A stretch of DNA of 64,000 bases from CAVPWP01 sp050789285 (lineage in GTDB: Bacteria; Pseudomonadota; Alphaproteobacteria; Rhodobacterales; Rhodobacteraceae), in NCBI RefSeq assembly GCF_050789285.1, contig NZ_JBOUVX010000002.1, positions 372,001 through 436,000 of the forward strand, written 5' to 3'. This document shows positions 15,869-24,049 of this stretch, piece by piece. A model generated the notes under the pieces. It was not told the origin of the DNA. It was given only the letters and a program-made list of their open reading frames with translations, and did no database searches. Position 1 is the stretch's first letter, and every line of letters starts with the position of its first letter. The position numbers and the translations under genes are program-made.

Positions 15869-16807
15869 CTAGACGTCAAAGTGCCACCCCGCCCGGCGCG
15901 GAACCCGCACCGCGAGCATCGGCTTCAGCAGCGGCGAGGCGAAGCGGCGCAAATCCAGCGCCTCGTGCACGCCCACGGTCTCTTCCCCGCCGATCCTCGT
16001 GCGCACCGCCGATCGCGAATAGAACGGCGCGTCGAGCATCGCCTTGACCTGCCGCGGCACGAAGCCCGCGTCGGCCCGCGTCTCGCGCATCACCATCCAG
16101 TTCGACCGCCGGAACCGCGTCAGGGGCGGCGGCGACACCGCTTCGGCGCGACCGTCCTCGGTGAAATGCACGGCCGCCGCCATGTCCGAGCCGTCGCGGC
16201 GCACCGCGTCGTAAAAGCAGGTCGCGCCGCCCGTCACCGGGAAGCGGCCCCAGGTCCAGTAGTCGAAATCGTCCTCAAGCGCGCGGGTCCCGAAGTTCGC
16301 GTCGAAATAGCCATGCCCGCGCCACTGCCAGCCGCGGTTGAGGTCGACCTCGATCGTCGCGGTGGGCGCGAAGGGCCGCCAGACATGGGTGCCGTTCGCC
16401 AGAAGCGGCAGTTCGACCGACGTCACGGCCGAGGGCGTCACCGTGATCCGCCCCCTTACCCGGCTGACCAGCGGCAGGGACGACACCTCGTCGATATCGA
16501 TCTCGAGCCGCCCTTGCGTCCAGCGCAGCATGCTGGGGCCGACCTGAAAGACGCTGGGGGTCTGGCGCAGCGCCGCCTCGCCCCTGTCGGTCATCGTGAA
16601 GCGTCCGCCGGGGCCATAGGTCGCCACGTTGATGCAGACGTGGTTGTGCGGCCGCCTGCGCCCCGACCAGCGATACCAGGGCGAAAAGACCGAGCCTATG
16701 AAGGCGATGACCGAGACCGCGCGGCTGCCGTCATCGCTGATGCCGTCGACATACCACCAGGCGTAGCCGTCGCTCGGGACGTCGAGGTCGAAGCGAGGTC
16801 CGTCAAG
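15869..16807 (-). CDS. crtC: Hydroxyneurosporene synthase (carotenoid 1,2-hydratase) CrtC, 5' end uncertain
   Basis: Adds water to the end group of neurosporene, giving 1-hydroxyneurosporene for CrtD and CrtF. Family features: GYAWWYVDGISDDG, FIGSVFSPWYRWSGR, HNHVCINVATYGPGGRF and the C-terminal FDYWTWGRFP segment. Conserved protein begins at about GPRFD (16801). No ATG, GTG or TTG occurs in this frame between 17086, deep inside crtD, and the region after the conserved start; the next GTG lies within INVATY. The 5' end given is therefore a homology guess (a CTT at 16805-16807). Either initiation is unusual or there is a frame error. The frame is offset by -1 from crtD. Confidence 0.85.
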   Translation of the reverse strand, partial: LDGPRFDLDVPSDGYAWWYVDGISDDGSRAVSVIAFIGSVFSPWYRWSGRRRPHNHVCINVATYGPGGRFTMTDRGEAALRQTPSVFQVGPSMLRWTQGRLEIDIDEVSSLPLVSRVRGRITVTPSAVTSVELPLLANGTHVWRPFAPTATIEVDLNRGWQWRGHGYFDANFGTRALEDDFDYWTWGRFPVTGGATCFYDAVRRDGSDMAAAVHFTEDGRAEAVSPPPLTRFRRSNWMVMRETRADAGFVPRQVKAMLDAPFYSRSAVRTRIGGEETVGVHEALDLRRFASPLLKPMLAVRVPRRAGWHFDV

Positions 16808-18264
16808 ATCGCCTCGGCCGCGTGCCGCCCGGAGAGCGTGGCCATCGGCACCCCCGCCCCCGGATGTGCCCCCCCGCCTGCCAGGTAAAGCCCCGGCACC
16901 GCCGTTCGCGCCGTGGGCCGCTGGAACGGCGCCCTCATCCCCGACGGGCTGCGGCCGTAAAGGGATCCGAGACTCGCGGGAAAAAGCGTCTCGAACCCCT
17001 GGGGCGTCGTCAGCGCGCCATCTGGCGGCGCCGGACTGAAGCGCAGCCCGAAACGGGCGAGTGCCTGGAAAGTGCGTGTCCGACATGTCTCGGTCTCCTC
17101 GGCAGAGGCGTGGGGCAGGGGCGGGGCATTCTCGATGATCTCGAAGCGTTCCAGGTCGGGCGGGACAAGTCCCATGCCGCGATCCTGGGCGCAGACGTAA
17201 AGCGTGGGGTCCTCGGGCGCGCGGCCGCGCGCGATCGGGCCGAACTCGGCCTGCGGATCGGCCCCGAAGAAGACATTGTGATGCGCAAGGTCGGGCCCTT
17301 GTGGCGTCGCGGCGAAGGTCCAGACCCGGGCCGACAGGCTGCGCGGGTTGACGCCGGTGTCGGCCACCGCGCCGCGAAGGCCGTCGCCCAGCAGGCCTGC
17401 GGCAAGCGCGCGGGGATCGCCGTTGAAAACCACGCGGTCGCAGCCGATCCGCTCGCCACCCTCAAGGTGCACGGCCCGCACCGCACCCGACTGCCGTTCG
17501 ACCCGGACGGCCCGCGCGCCGAAGCGGAACCGCGCGCCCTGGCCTTCGGCCAGCGCCGCCATCGCCCGTGCCAGACGGTGCATGCCCCCCTCGACCCGCC
17601 AGACACCGCGTTCCTCGGCCGACCAGATCAGCGCCAGGACCGCGGGCGAGGAAAAGGGCGAACCGCCGACATAGGTGGCGTAGCGTCCAAAGAGCTGTCG
17701 AAGGCGGGGGTCGGTGAACTGCCGCTTCAGCACCGAGGCCAGGGACGAGAAGGGGGCCATCACCGGGATCAGCCCAGGGTGCTTCATCACATGCGCCGTC
17801 AACCCGCCGATCCGTGGCGTTGGCGACAGCATCATCGGCGCCTCGAAGGCATCGAAAAGCCGTGCCGCCCGTGTCGAGAAGCTGCGGAACTCGGCCTCGG
17901 CCCTGGCGCCCGCAAGGCCGTGCACGGCCTCTGCGCTGCGGTCGACGTCGTCGTACAGATCAAGAGTCGCGCCGTCCGGCCAGAAATGCCGCGCCAGAAG
18001 CGGCTCCTGGTGCAGCGTGACCGCGTCTTCAAGCCGCGCCCCGCAGTCGGCGAAAAGCGCGTCGAAGACATGCCGCATCGTCATCACGGTCGGCCCTGCG
18101 TCGACCGGCCCCGCGGGGCTGTCCACCGTCCGCATCTTGCCGCCGGGATAGCCCTGCGCCTCGACCACGGTGACGTCGCAGCCGGCGTGGGCCAGCCGCG
18201 CCGCGGCGGCGAGGCCACCCATTCCGGCGCCAATCACGACGATGCGGTCCGAAGTCGCTGTCAT
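16696..18264 (-). CDS. crtD: 1-hydroxycarotenoid 3,4-desaturase CrtD
   Basis: 522 residues. FAD-binding motif VIGAGMGGLAAAARLAHAG at the N-terminus, GGKMRT shortly after, and the CrtI-type C-terminal signature YLAGGGAHPGAGVPMATLSGRHAAEAIL. It desaturates the C-3,4 bond of hydroxyneurosporene, before methylation by CrtF. Conserved sequence ends near 16810, but the frame continues about 35 codons into crtC with a Ser/Thr-rich tail (TDLASTSTSRATATPGG), making it roughly 25 residues longer than usual. It is divergent from crtE across a 120-bp gap with two PpsR sites. Confidence 0.93.
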   Translation of the reverse strand: MTATSDRIVVIGAGMGGLAAAARLAHAGCDVTVVEAQGYPGGKMRTVDSPAGPVDAGPTVMTMRHVFDALFADCGARLEDAVTLHQEPLLARHFWPDGATLDLYDDVDRSAEAVHGLAGARAEAEFRSFSTRAARLFDAFEAPMMLSPTPRIGGLTAHVMKHPGLIPVMAPFSSLASVLKRQFTDPRLRQLFGRYATYVGGSPFSSPAVLALIWSAEERGVWRVEGGMHRLARAMAALAEGQGARFRFGARAVRVERQSGAVRAVHLEGGERIGCDRVVFNGDPRALAAGLLGDGLRGAVADTGVNPRSLSARVWTFAATPQGPDLAHHNVFFGADPQAEFGPIARGRAPEDPTLYVCAQDRGMGLVPPDLERFEIIENAPPLPHASAEETETCRTRTFQALARFGLRFSPAPPDGALTTPQGFETLFPASLGSLYGRSPSGMRAPFQRPTARTAVPGLYLAGGGAHPGAGVPMATLSGRHAAEAILTDLASTSTSRATATPGGMSTASAMTAAARSRSSPS

Positions 18265-18293
18265 GTCGGGATTGTTGACTCGGGCCCAAGATA

Positions 18294-18337
18294 TGTCCAG
18301 TATGATTTACAGTCTGTAATGTAATGTTGAATTTACA
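18294..18337. promoter_or_regulatory. Tandem PpsR/CrtJ operators between crtD and crtE
   Basis: Two perfect TGT-N12-ACA sites: TGTCCAGTATGATTTACA at 18294-18311 and TGTAATGTTGAATTTACA at 18320-18337, with exactly 8 bases between. Paired sites at this spacing are the high-affinity target of a PpsR/CrtJ tetramer. They lie 30 bases before the crtD ATG and 47 before the crtE ATG, so both divergent operons are probably repressed in oxygen or light. Confidence 0.88.
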
Positions 18338-18384
18338 ATGCGGCGTTGCAGGCCACCGCGTCCGCTCATCAGCAGGAGCCGCCG

Positions 18385-19287
18385 ATGTCACTTACCCCCC
18401 GGATCGAAGCCGCGGTCGCACGGGCGATCACGCTGGGGCAAAGGACCCGGCCTGGGTTGACGGCACCGCCACGGCTGGCCTCGGCCCTCGACTACGCGGT
18501 GACGCCGGGCGGCGCACGCATCCGCCCCACCATTCTTCTGTCCGTCGCCATGGCGTGTGGGGACGATCAGCCAATGATGGCGGATACCGCCGCCGCGGCG
18601 CTGGAACTCATCCACTGCGCGAGCCTCGTCCATGACGACATGCCCTGCTTCGACGACGCCGACATCCGGCGTGGCAAGCCGTCGGTCCACCGCGCCTATT
18701 CCGAGCCGCTGGCGCTTCTGACCGGCGACAGCCTGATCATCCTTGCCTTCGATATCCTCGCCCGGGCAGGCGACGTCGATCCGGGGCGGGCGCTGAAGCT
18801 GATCCGCGTCTTGTCCGAACGCAGCGGAATGCCGAACGGCATCTGCGCCGGGCAGGGCTGGGAAAGCGAACCCAAGGTGGACCTGTCCGCCTATCACCGC
18901 GCCAAGACCGGGGCGCTGTTCATCGCGGCGACCCAGATGGGCGCGATCGCGGCCGGGCAGGACGCCGACCAATGGGAAGAGCTTGGCGCCCGCATCGGCG
19001 AGGCCTTCCAGGTTGCCGACGATCTGCGGGACGCCTTGTGTGACGAGGCGACGCTGGGCAAGCCTGCCCATCAGGACGAGGTTCACGCCCGTCCGAATGC
19101 GGTCAGCACCTTCGGTGTCGAGGGGGCAATCGGTCGTCTGAAAGACATCCTCGCCGGGGCGATCGCCTCGATCCCGTCTTGCCCGGGCGAGGCACAGCTG
19201 GCGCAGATGGTGCGCGCCACGGCCGAAAAGCTGACCCCCGTCCATGCCCCGGCCTCGCCGATGCGCCGGACGGTCCCCGGTGAGTGA
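18385..19287 (+). CDS. crtE: Geranylgeranyl diphosphate synthase CrtE
   Basis: 300 residues from the ATG at 18385 behind AGCAGGAG; an in-frame ATG 39 bp upstream lacks a ribosome site. Prenyl synthase motifs are LVHDDMPCFDDADIRRG (first Asp-rich), KTGALF, and the second Asp-rich region in FQVADDLRD. This second motif reads DDLRD rather than the usual DDxxD with Ile-Leu, as in other CrtE. The product, C20 diphosphate, feeds phytoene synthase and the bacteriochlorophyll tail. crtF begins 8 bp before its stop. Confidence 0.94.
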   Translation: MSLTPRIEAAVARAITLGQRTRPGLTAPPRLASALDYAVTPGGARIRPTILLSVAMACGDDQPMMADTAAAALELIHCASLVHDDMPCFDDADIRRGKPSVHRAYSEPLALLTGDSLIILAFDILARAGDVDPGRALKLIRVLSERSGMPNGICAGQGWESEPKVDLSAYHRAKTGALFIAATQMGAIAAGQDADQWEELGARIGEAFQVADDLRDALCDEATLGKPAHQDEVHARPNAVSTFGVEGAIGRLKDILAGAIASIPSCPGEAQLAQMVRATAEKLTPVHAPASPMRRTVPGE

Positions 19288-20425
19288 CGCGGGCATCGCC
19301 GAGGCCCCAACTCCGGCCTCGCGGCGCCGGTTCAGCCTGAATGGCTGGCGCAATCGCCTTGTGTCCTCGCGGGGCTTCCAGTCCTGGGCAAGCCGCTTTC
19401 CTCTGACCCGCGGCACCGCCCGGCGCGAGGGCGAGGCGATGTTCGACCTGGTCGCGGGCTTCGTTCACAGCCAGGTCCTGATGGCCTTGGTCGAGCTTGG
19501 CGTGCTCGACACGCTGCGCGACGGTCCGCAGACGCTGAAGGCGCTGGCCCACCGGCACCGTCTTGCTGACGAGCGGATGGAGATCCTTGCGCAAGCGGGC
19601 GCGGCGCTTGGGCTTCTGAACCGCAGGGGCGACCGGGTTTCGCTGACCCGCCGGGGCGCCGCGCTTCTGGGGGTGCCCGGGCTGGCGGCGATGATCCGGC
19701 ATCACCGAGTCCTATACCGCGACCTCGAGAACCCGGTGGCCTTCCTGCGCGGCGAGACCAAGCCCGAGCTGGCCGGCTTCTGGCCCTATGTCTTCGGACC
19801 CGGCGCCGACGTCGACCCCGAGGCGGCGGAACGCTATTCCGACCTGATGACCGACAGCCAGGCGCTGGTCGCCGAAGAGACGCTGCGCGCGGTCTCGTTC
19901 CGCGGCACGAAATGCCTGATGGATGTGGGCGGCGGCACGGGCGTCTTCCTTGCTTCGGCCGCCCAGGCCAACCCGGACGTCAGCGGCGTGCTCTTCGATC
20001 TTCCCGAGGTGGCCGCCCAGGCCGCCCGCCGATTCGCGCGCGACGGGCTGTCGGACCGCCTGTCGGTCGTTCCGGGCAGCTTCCGAACCGATCCCCTTCC
20101 CGGCGGCGCCGACACGATCAGCCTTGTGCGGGTCCTTTACGATCATTCCGACACGACGGTCGCGGCGTTGCTTGCGGCGGTCTTCGCTGCGCTTCCACCG
20201 GGCGGACGCGTCGTCGTCTCCGAACCGATGTCGGGCGGCGCACGGCCTGATCGGGCGACCGACACCTACTTCGCCCTTTACACGCTGGCGATGGGAACGG
20301 GCCGCACCCGGTCCGCCGCGCGGATTTGCTCCCTGCTTGCTGCAGCCGGCTTCGCCGAGCCTCGAGCCTTGCGCACGGCGCGCCCCTTCGTGACCAGCGT
20401 CGTCACGGCTGTCAGGCCGGGGTGA
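19280..20425 (+). CDS. crtF: Demethylspheroidene O-methyltransferase CrtF
   Basis: 381 residues from a GTG at 19280 that overlaps the crtE end by 8 bp. N-terminal helical dimerisation domain (MFDLVAGFVHSQVLMALVELGVLDTL), then a SAM-binding fold with LMDVGGGTGVFL and the RVLYDHSD acidic-histidine motif shared by acetylserotonin-type O-methyltransferases. It methylates the 1-hydroxyl of demethylspheroidene. The presumed ribosome site (CGGACGGTCC) is weak, so coupling to crtE is likely. Confidence 0.93.
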   Translation: MSDAGIAEAPTPASRRRFSLNGWRNRLVSSRGFQSWASRFPLTRGTARREGEAMFDLVAGFVHSQVLMALVELGVLDTLRDGPQTLKALAHRHRLADERMEILAQAGAALGLLNRRGDRVSLTRRGAALLGVPGLAAMIRHHRVLYRDLENPVAFLRGETKPELAGFWPYVFGPGADVDPEAAERYSDLMTDSQALVAEETLRAVSFRGTKCLMDVGGGTGVFLASAAQANPDVSGVLFDLPEVAAQAARRFARDGLSDRLSVVPGSFRTDPLPGGADTISLVRVLYDHSDTTVAALLAAVFAALPPGGRVVVSEPMSGGARPDRATDTYFALYTLAMGTGRTRSAARICSLLAAAGFAEPRALRTARPFVTSVVTAVRPG

Positions 20426-20434
20426 CGGAATTCA

Positions 20435-20478
20435 TGTCTAAACAGATTGACAGATACAACTGTCAGGCTAAACTGACA
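20435..20478. promoter_or_regulatory. Tandem PpsR/CrtJ operators upstream of bchC
   Basis: TGTCTAAACAGATTGACA (20435-20452) and TGTCAGGCTAAACTGACA (20461-20478), separated by 8 bases. The first contains the -35 and the second the -10 of the predicted bchC promoter, the same architecture as the CrtJ-repressed bchC promoter of R. capsulatus. Confidence 0.9.
20447..20474 (+). promoter_or_regulatory. Predicted bchC promoter
   Basis: -35 TTGACA (20447-20452), 16-base spacer, -10 TAAACT (20469-20474); both elements are buried in the two PpsR sites. Transcription would start about 60-65 bases before the TTG start of bchC and could run through bchXYZ and the puf genes (a superoperon, as in R. capsulatus). 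Confidence 0.65.
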
Positions 20479-20545
20479 CACACGGGTGAGCTGCGGCATT
20501 GAGTCTCGGGCTTGTGCAGCCGCCGCCAAACCGGGGAGCGAAGTC

Positions 20546-21487
20546 TTGCAAACCACTGCCATCATCCTTTCAGGGCCGAAGGACATCGGTCTTGGGCAGC
20601 TGGCGCTGACCGCGCCCGGCGCCGGGGATCTGGTGGTGGAGATTTCGCATTCGGGCATTTCGACCGGAACCGAGAAGCTCTTCTGGTCGGGCACGATGCC
20701 GCCCTTCCCGGGCATGGGCTATCCGCTGGTTCCCGGCTACGAGGCCGCAGGCGAGGTGGTCGAGGCCGGCCCCGACACACCCTTCAAGGCGGGCGACCGC
20801 GTCTTCGTTCCCGGCGCCAACTGCTATGACGGCGCCTTCGGACTGTTCGGCGGCGCGACCCGCCGCCTTGTCACGGCGGCCGACCGCGTGACCAAGATCG
20901 ACGCCGGCCTGGGCGCCGAAGGCGCGCTTCTGGCCCTTGCCGCCACGGCACGCCACGCCATGGCCGGCATGCACAAGGCGCCCCCCGACCTCATCGTCGG
21001 GCATGGAGTTCTGGGCCGGCTTCTGGCCCGCCTGACCATCGCCGCGGGCGCTCCGGCTCCGACGGTCTGGGAAATCGATCCCGACCGCACGACCGGCGCA
21101 ATGGGATACGCGGTCGTCCACCCTGACGCGGACGATCGCCGCGATTACCGCGCGATCTACGACGCCTCCGGAAATGGCGAACTGCTGAACAAGCTGATCG
21201 GGCACATCCGCAAGGGCGGCGAGATCGTCCTTGCCGGCTTCTATACGCAGCCGATCAGCTTTGCCTTCCCGCCCGCCTTCATGAAAGAGGCGCGTCTGCG
21301 CATTGCCGCCGAATGGGACCGCGACGACCTGATCGCCACGCGCGCCCTGATCGACGCCGGCGCGCTGTCGCTGTCGGGCCTGATCACCCACACCCGGCCC
21401 GCCGCCGCGGCGGCCGAGGCCTATGACACCGCTTTCAACGACGCCGCCTGCCTCAAGATGATCCTCGAATGGGAGAACCAGTCGTGA
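20546..21487 (+). CDS. bchC: 3-hydroxyethyl bacteriochlorophyllide a dehydrogenase BchC
   Basis: 313 residues from a TTG at 20546 with GGGGAG 8 bases upstream. The protein then begins QTTAIILSGPKDIGLG, as in BchC. It is a zinc-independent member of the medium-chain dehydrogenase family: PLVPGYEAAGEVVEAG, the cofactor-domain VGHGVLGRLLARL, and a product-side GGEIVLAGFY. It oxidises the C-3 hydroxyethyl group to acetyl, late in bacteriochlorophyll a synthesis. First gene of bchCXYZ-puf. The more upstream ATG reading runs from the leader and lacks a ribosome site. Confidence 0.95.
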   Translation: MQTTAIILSGPKDIGLGQLALTAPGAGDLVVEISHSGISTGTEKLFWSGTMPPFPGMGYPLVPGYEAAGEVVEAGPDTPFKAGDRVFVPGANCYDGAFGLFGGATRRLVTAADRVTKIDAGLGAEGALLALAATARHAMAGMHKAPPDLIVGHGVLGRLLARLTIAAGAPAPTVWEIDPDRTTGAMGYAVVHPDADDRRDYRAIYDASGNGELLNKLIGHIRKGGEIVLAGFYTQPISFAFPPAFMKEARLRIAAEWDRDDLIATRALIDAGALSLSGLITHTRPAAAAAEAYDTAFNDAACLKMILEWENQS

Positions 21488-22485
21488 AGGACGAAGTTCC
21501 GAACCTGAAGGACTACGACCGCCGCCTGGCCGACGAGGCGTCCGAGCCGACGCTCGAGGTTCCGCAGGGCGAGCCCACCAAGAAGACGCAGATCATCGCG
21601 ATCTACGGAAAGGGCGGCATCGGCAAGTCGTTCACCCTGGCCAACCTCAGCCACATGATGGCCGAACAGGGCAAGCGCGTGCTGCTGATCGGCTGCGACC
21701 CGAAATCCGACACCACCAGCCTTCTGTTCGGCGGCAAGGCCTGCCCCACGATCATCGAGACGTCGACCCGCAAGAAGCTGGCGGGCGAAGAGGTCAAGAT
21801 CGGCGACGTCTGCTTCAAGCGCGGCGGTGTCTTCGCGATGGAGCTGGGCGGCCCCGAAGTGGGTCGCGGCTGCGGCGGGCGCGGCATCATCCACGGCTTC
21901 GAACTGCTCGAGAAGCTGGGCTTCCATGACTGGGACTTCGACTATGTCCTGCTCGACTTCCTGGGCGACGTGGTCTGTGGCGGCTTCGGCCTGCCGATCG
22001 CGCGCGACATGGCGCAAAAGGTGATCCTTGTGGCGTCGAACGACCTTCAGTCGCTTTACGTCGCCAACAACGTCTGTTCGGCGGTGGAATACTTCCGCAA
22101 GCTGGGCGGAAATGTGGGCGTCGCCGGCCTTGTCATCAACAAGGACGACGGCACGGGCGAGGCGGCAGCCTTCGCAAAGGCCGTCGACATACCGATCCTT
22201 GCCTCGATCCCGCAGAACGACGACCTGCGCAAGAAGTCGGCGAACTACCAGATTGTCGGCACCTCCCAATCCGAATGGGGCGCGCTTTTCGCCGAGCTTG
22301 GGGACAACGTCGCCAGCGCCCCGCCGATGCGCCCCGCGGCGCTGGACCAGGACGGACTGCTGGCGCTGTTCGACAGCAAGGACACCGGCGGGGACTACGT
22401 GCTGGAGCCCGCCAGCGATGCCGACATGCGCGGCAAGAACGCCAAGCCGAAGGTCTCTCTCGAGGTGGTCTATGACGACGCGTGA
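21484..22485 (+). CDS. bchX: Chlorophyllide a reductase iron protein BchX
   Basis: 333 residues from the GTG at 21484, which has GGGAGAACC 8 bases upstream and overlaps the bchC stop. An ATG at 21469 gives five more residues but has no ribosome site. NifH-like: Walker A GKGGIGKS (about 42-49), switch-region Cys in ELGGPEVGRGCGGRG, second cluster Cys in LGDVVCGGFG. The dimer carries a 4Fe-4S cluster and passes electrons to BchYZ to reduce ring B of chlorophyllide a. Confidence 0.96.
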   Translation: MKDEVPNLKDYDRRLADEASEPTLEVPQGEPTKKTQIIAIYGKGGIGKSFTLANLSHMMAEQGKRVLLIGCDPKSDTTSLLFGGKACPTIIETSTRKKLAGEEVKIGDVCFKRGGVFAMELGGPEVGRGCGGRGIIHGFELLEKLGFHDWDFDYVLLDFLGDVVCGGFGLPIARDMAQKVILVASNDLQSLYVANNVCSAVEYFRKLGGNVGVAGLVINKDDGTGEAAAFAKAVDIPILASIPQNDDLRKKSANYQIVGTSQSEWGALFAELGDNVASAPPMRPAALDQDGLLALFDSKDTGGDYVLEPASDADMRGKNAKPKVSLEVVYDDA

Positions 22486-24049
22486 GGGATACGAGGTCGG
22501 CTACGACGCGGCTGGACAGGTCCGCATCATCGAGGGAAGTGATCGCTCGGACGCGGACGCCGCACCGGTTCCGGTCGACGGCCTCGGCTGCCATTCCGGC
22601 GCCGAGATGGAAAAGGCCGCGCGTATGGCGGGGATGTCAGACATCCTTGACCAGTACGCGAAGGACTACCCGCAGGGACCCCACGACAAGCCGCAAAGCA
22701 TGTGCCCGGCCTTCGGATCCCTTCGCGTGGGCCTTCGGATGCGCCGCACCGCGACCGTTCTGTCGGGCTCGGCCTGCTGCGTCTATGGCCTGACCTTCGT
22801 GTCGCATTTCTACGGTGCGCGGCGGTCGGTGGGCTACGTGCCCTTCAACTCGGAATCGCTCGTCACTGGGAAGCTCTTCGAGGATATCCGCGACGCCGTC
22901 CACGAGATGGCCGATCCCGACCGCTATGACGCGATCGTGGTCACGAACCTTTGCGTGCCGACGGCGTCGGGCGTTCCCTTGCGGCTTCTGCCGTCCGAGA
23001 TCAACGGCGTGCGGATCGTGGGCATCGACGTGCCCGGCTTCGGCGTGCCGACCCACGCGGAAGCCAAGGACATCCTGGCCGGCGCGATGCTGAACTACGC
23101 CCGCGCCGAAATCGAGGCCGGGCCGGTGCAGGCCCCAGTGGGCGGCAAGTCGGCGCGTCCGACCGTGGCCCTTCTGGGCGAGATGTTCCCGGCCGATCCG
23201 ATGATGATCGGGGCGATGCTCGATCCCATGGGCCTTGCCGCCGGCCCCGTGGTGCCTTGCCGCGAGTGGCGCGAGCTTTACGCCGCGCTCGACTGCGGCG
23301 TGGCCGCCGCCATCCATCCCTTCTACACCGCCGCCATGCGCGAATTCGATGCCGCCGGCCGACCGATCGTCGGGTCCGCCCCGGTCGGCCACGACGGCAC
23401 GGCCGAGTGGCTGAAGAACATCGGGCAAGCGATGGGGGTCGCGCCCGACCGTATCGCCGAGGCGCAGAACCGCTTCCTTCCCGCGATCAGGGGCGCGCTG
23501 GCCGGATCGCCCATCAAGGGCACGATCACGCTTTCGGGCTATGAAGGGTCCGAGCTTCTCGTCGCGCGGCTGCTGATCGAAAGCGGGGCCGAGGTGCCGT
23601 ACGTCGGGACCGCCTGCCCGAAGACGAAGCAATCCGAATGGGACCGCCAGTGGCTTGAGGCGCGCAGCGTCAAGGTCGTCTACCGCGCAAGCCTCGAAGA
23701 TGATTGCGCCGCGATGGAGGCGATCCGGCCCGACCTCGCCATCGGCACGACGCCCGTCGTGCAGAAGGCCAAGGAACTGGCCGTGCCCGGCCTTTACTTC
23801 ACCAACCTGATCTCGGCGCGGCCCCTGATGGGTCCGGCCGGCGCAGGCAGCCTTGCACAGGTCGTGAACGCCGCGATCGGCAACAAGGCCCGCATGGACC
23901 ACATGAAAGCCTTCTTCGAAGGCGTGGGCGAAGGCGATACCGCCGGCGTCTGGGAAGGCGATCCGAACCTGCGACCCGACTTCCGGGCGCAGCATCAGAA
24001 GAAGCTCGACAAGCTGGCGCGCGCCGCCAAGGCCGAGGAGATGATCTGA
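22472..24049 (+). CDS. bchY: Chlorophyllide a reductase subunit Y
   Basis: 525 residues from the ATG at 22472, which overlaps bchX by 14 bp. It is a NifD/BchN-like protein of the catalytic heterotetramer BchY2Z2. Cluster-ligand cysteines are visible in SMCPAFGSL, GSACCVYG and TNLCVPTASG. BchYZ takes electrons from BchX to make the bacteriochlorin ring. The first 40 residues (to about MSDILDQY) are poorly conserved in the family, so an internal start cannot be excluded. Confidence 0.95.
   Translation: MTTREGYEVGYDAAGQVRIIEGSDRSDADAAPVPVDGLGCHSGAEMEKAARMAGMSDILDQYAKDYPQGPHDKPQSMCPAFGSLRVGLRMRRTATVLSGSACCVYGLTFVSHFYGARRSVGYVPFNSESLVTGKLFEDIRDAVHEMADPDRYDAIVVTNLCVPTASGVPLRLLPSEINGVRIVGIDVPGFGVPTHAEAKDILAGAMLNYARAEIEAGPVQAPVGGKSARPTVALLGEMFPADPMMIGAMLDPMGLAAGPVVPCREWRELYAALDCGVAAAIHPFYTAAMREFDAAGRPIVGSAPVGHDGTAEWLKNIGQAMGVAPDRIAEAQNRFLPAIRGALAGSPIKGTITLSGYEGSELLVARLLIESGAEVPYVGTACPKTKQSEWDRQWLEARSVKVVYRASLEDDCAAMEAIRPDLAIGTTPVVQKAKELAVPGLYFTNLISARPLMGPAGAGSLAQVVNAAIGNKARMDHMKAFFEGVGEGDTAGVWEGDPNLRPDFRAQHQKKLDKLARAAKAEEMI

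Noticed and set aside
16808..17086. CrtC reading that starts at the ATG at 17086 (405 residues)
   Set aside because: The first 95 residues lie inside conserved crtD sequence, are low complexity (Gly/Ala/Arg) and match nothing in CrtC. They are kept out of the gene, though no better start is visible.
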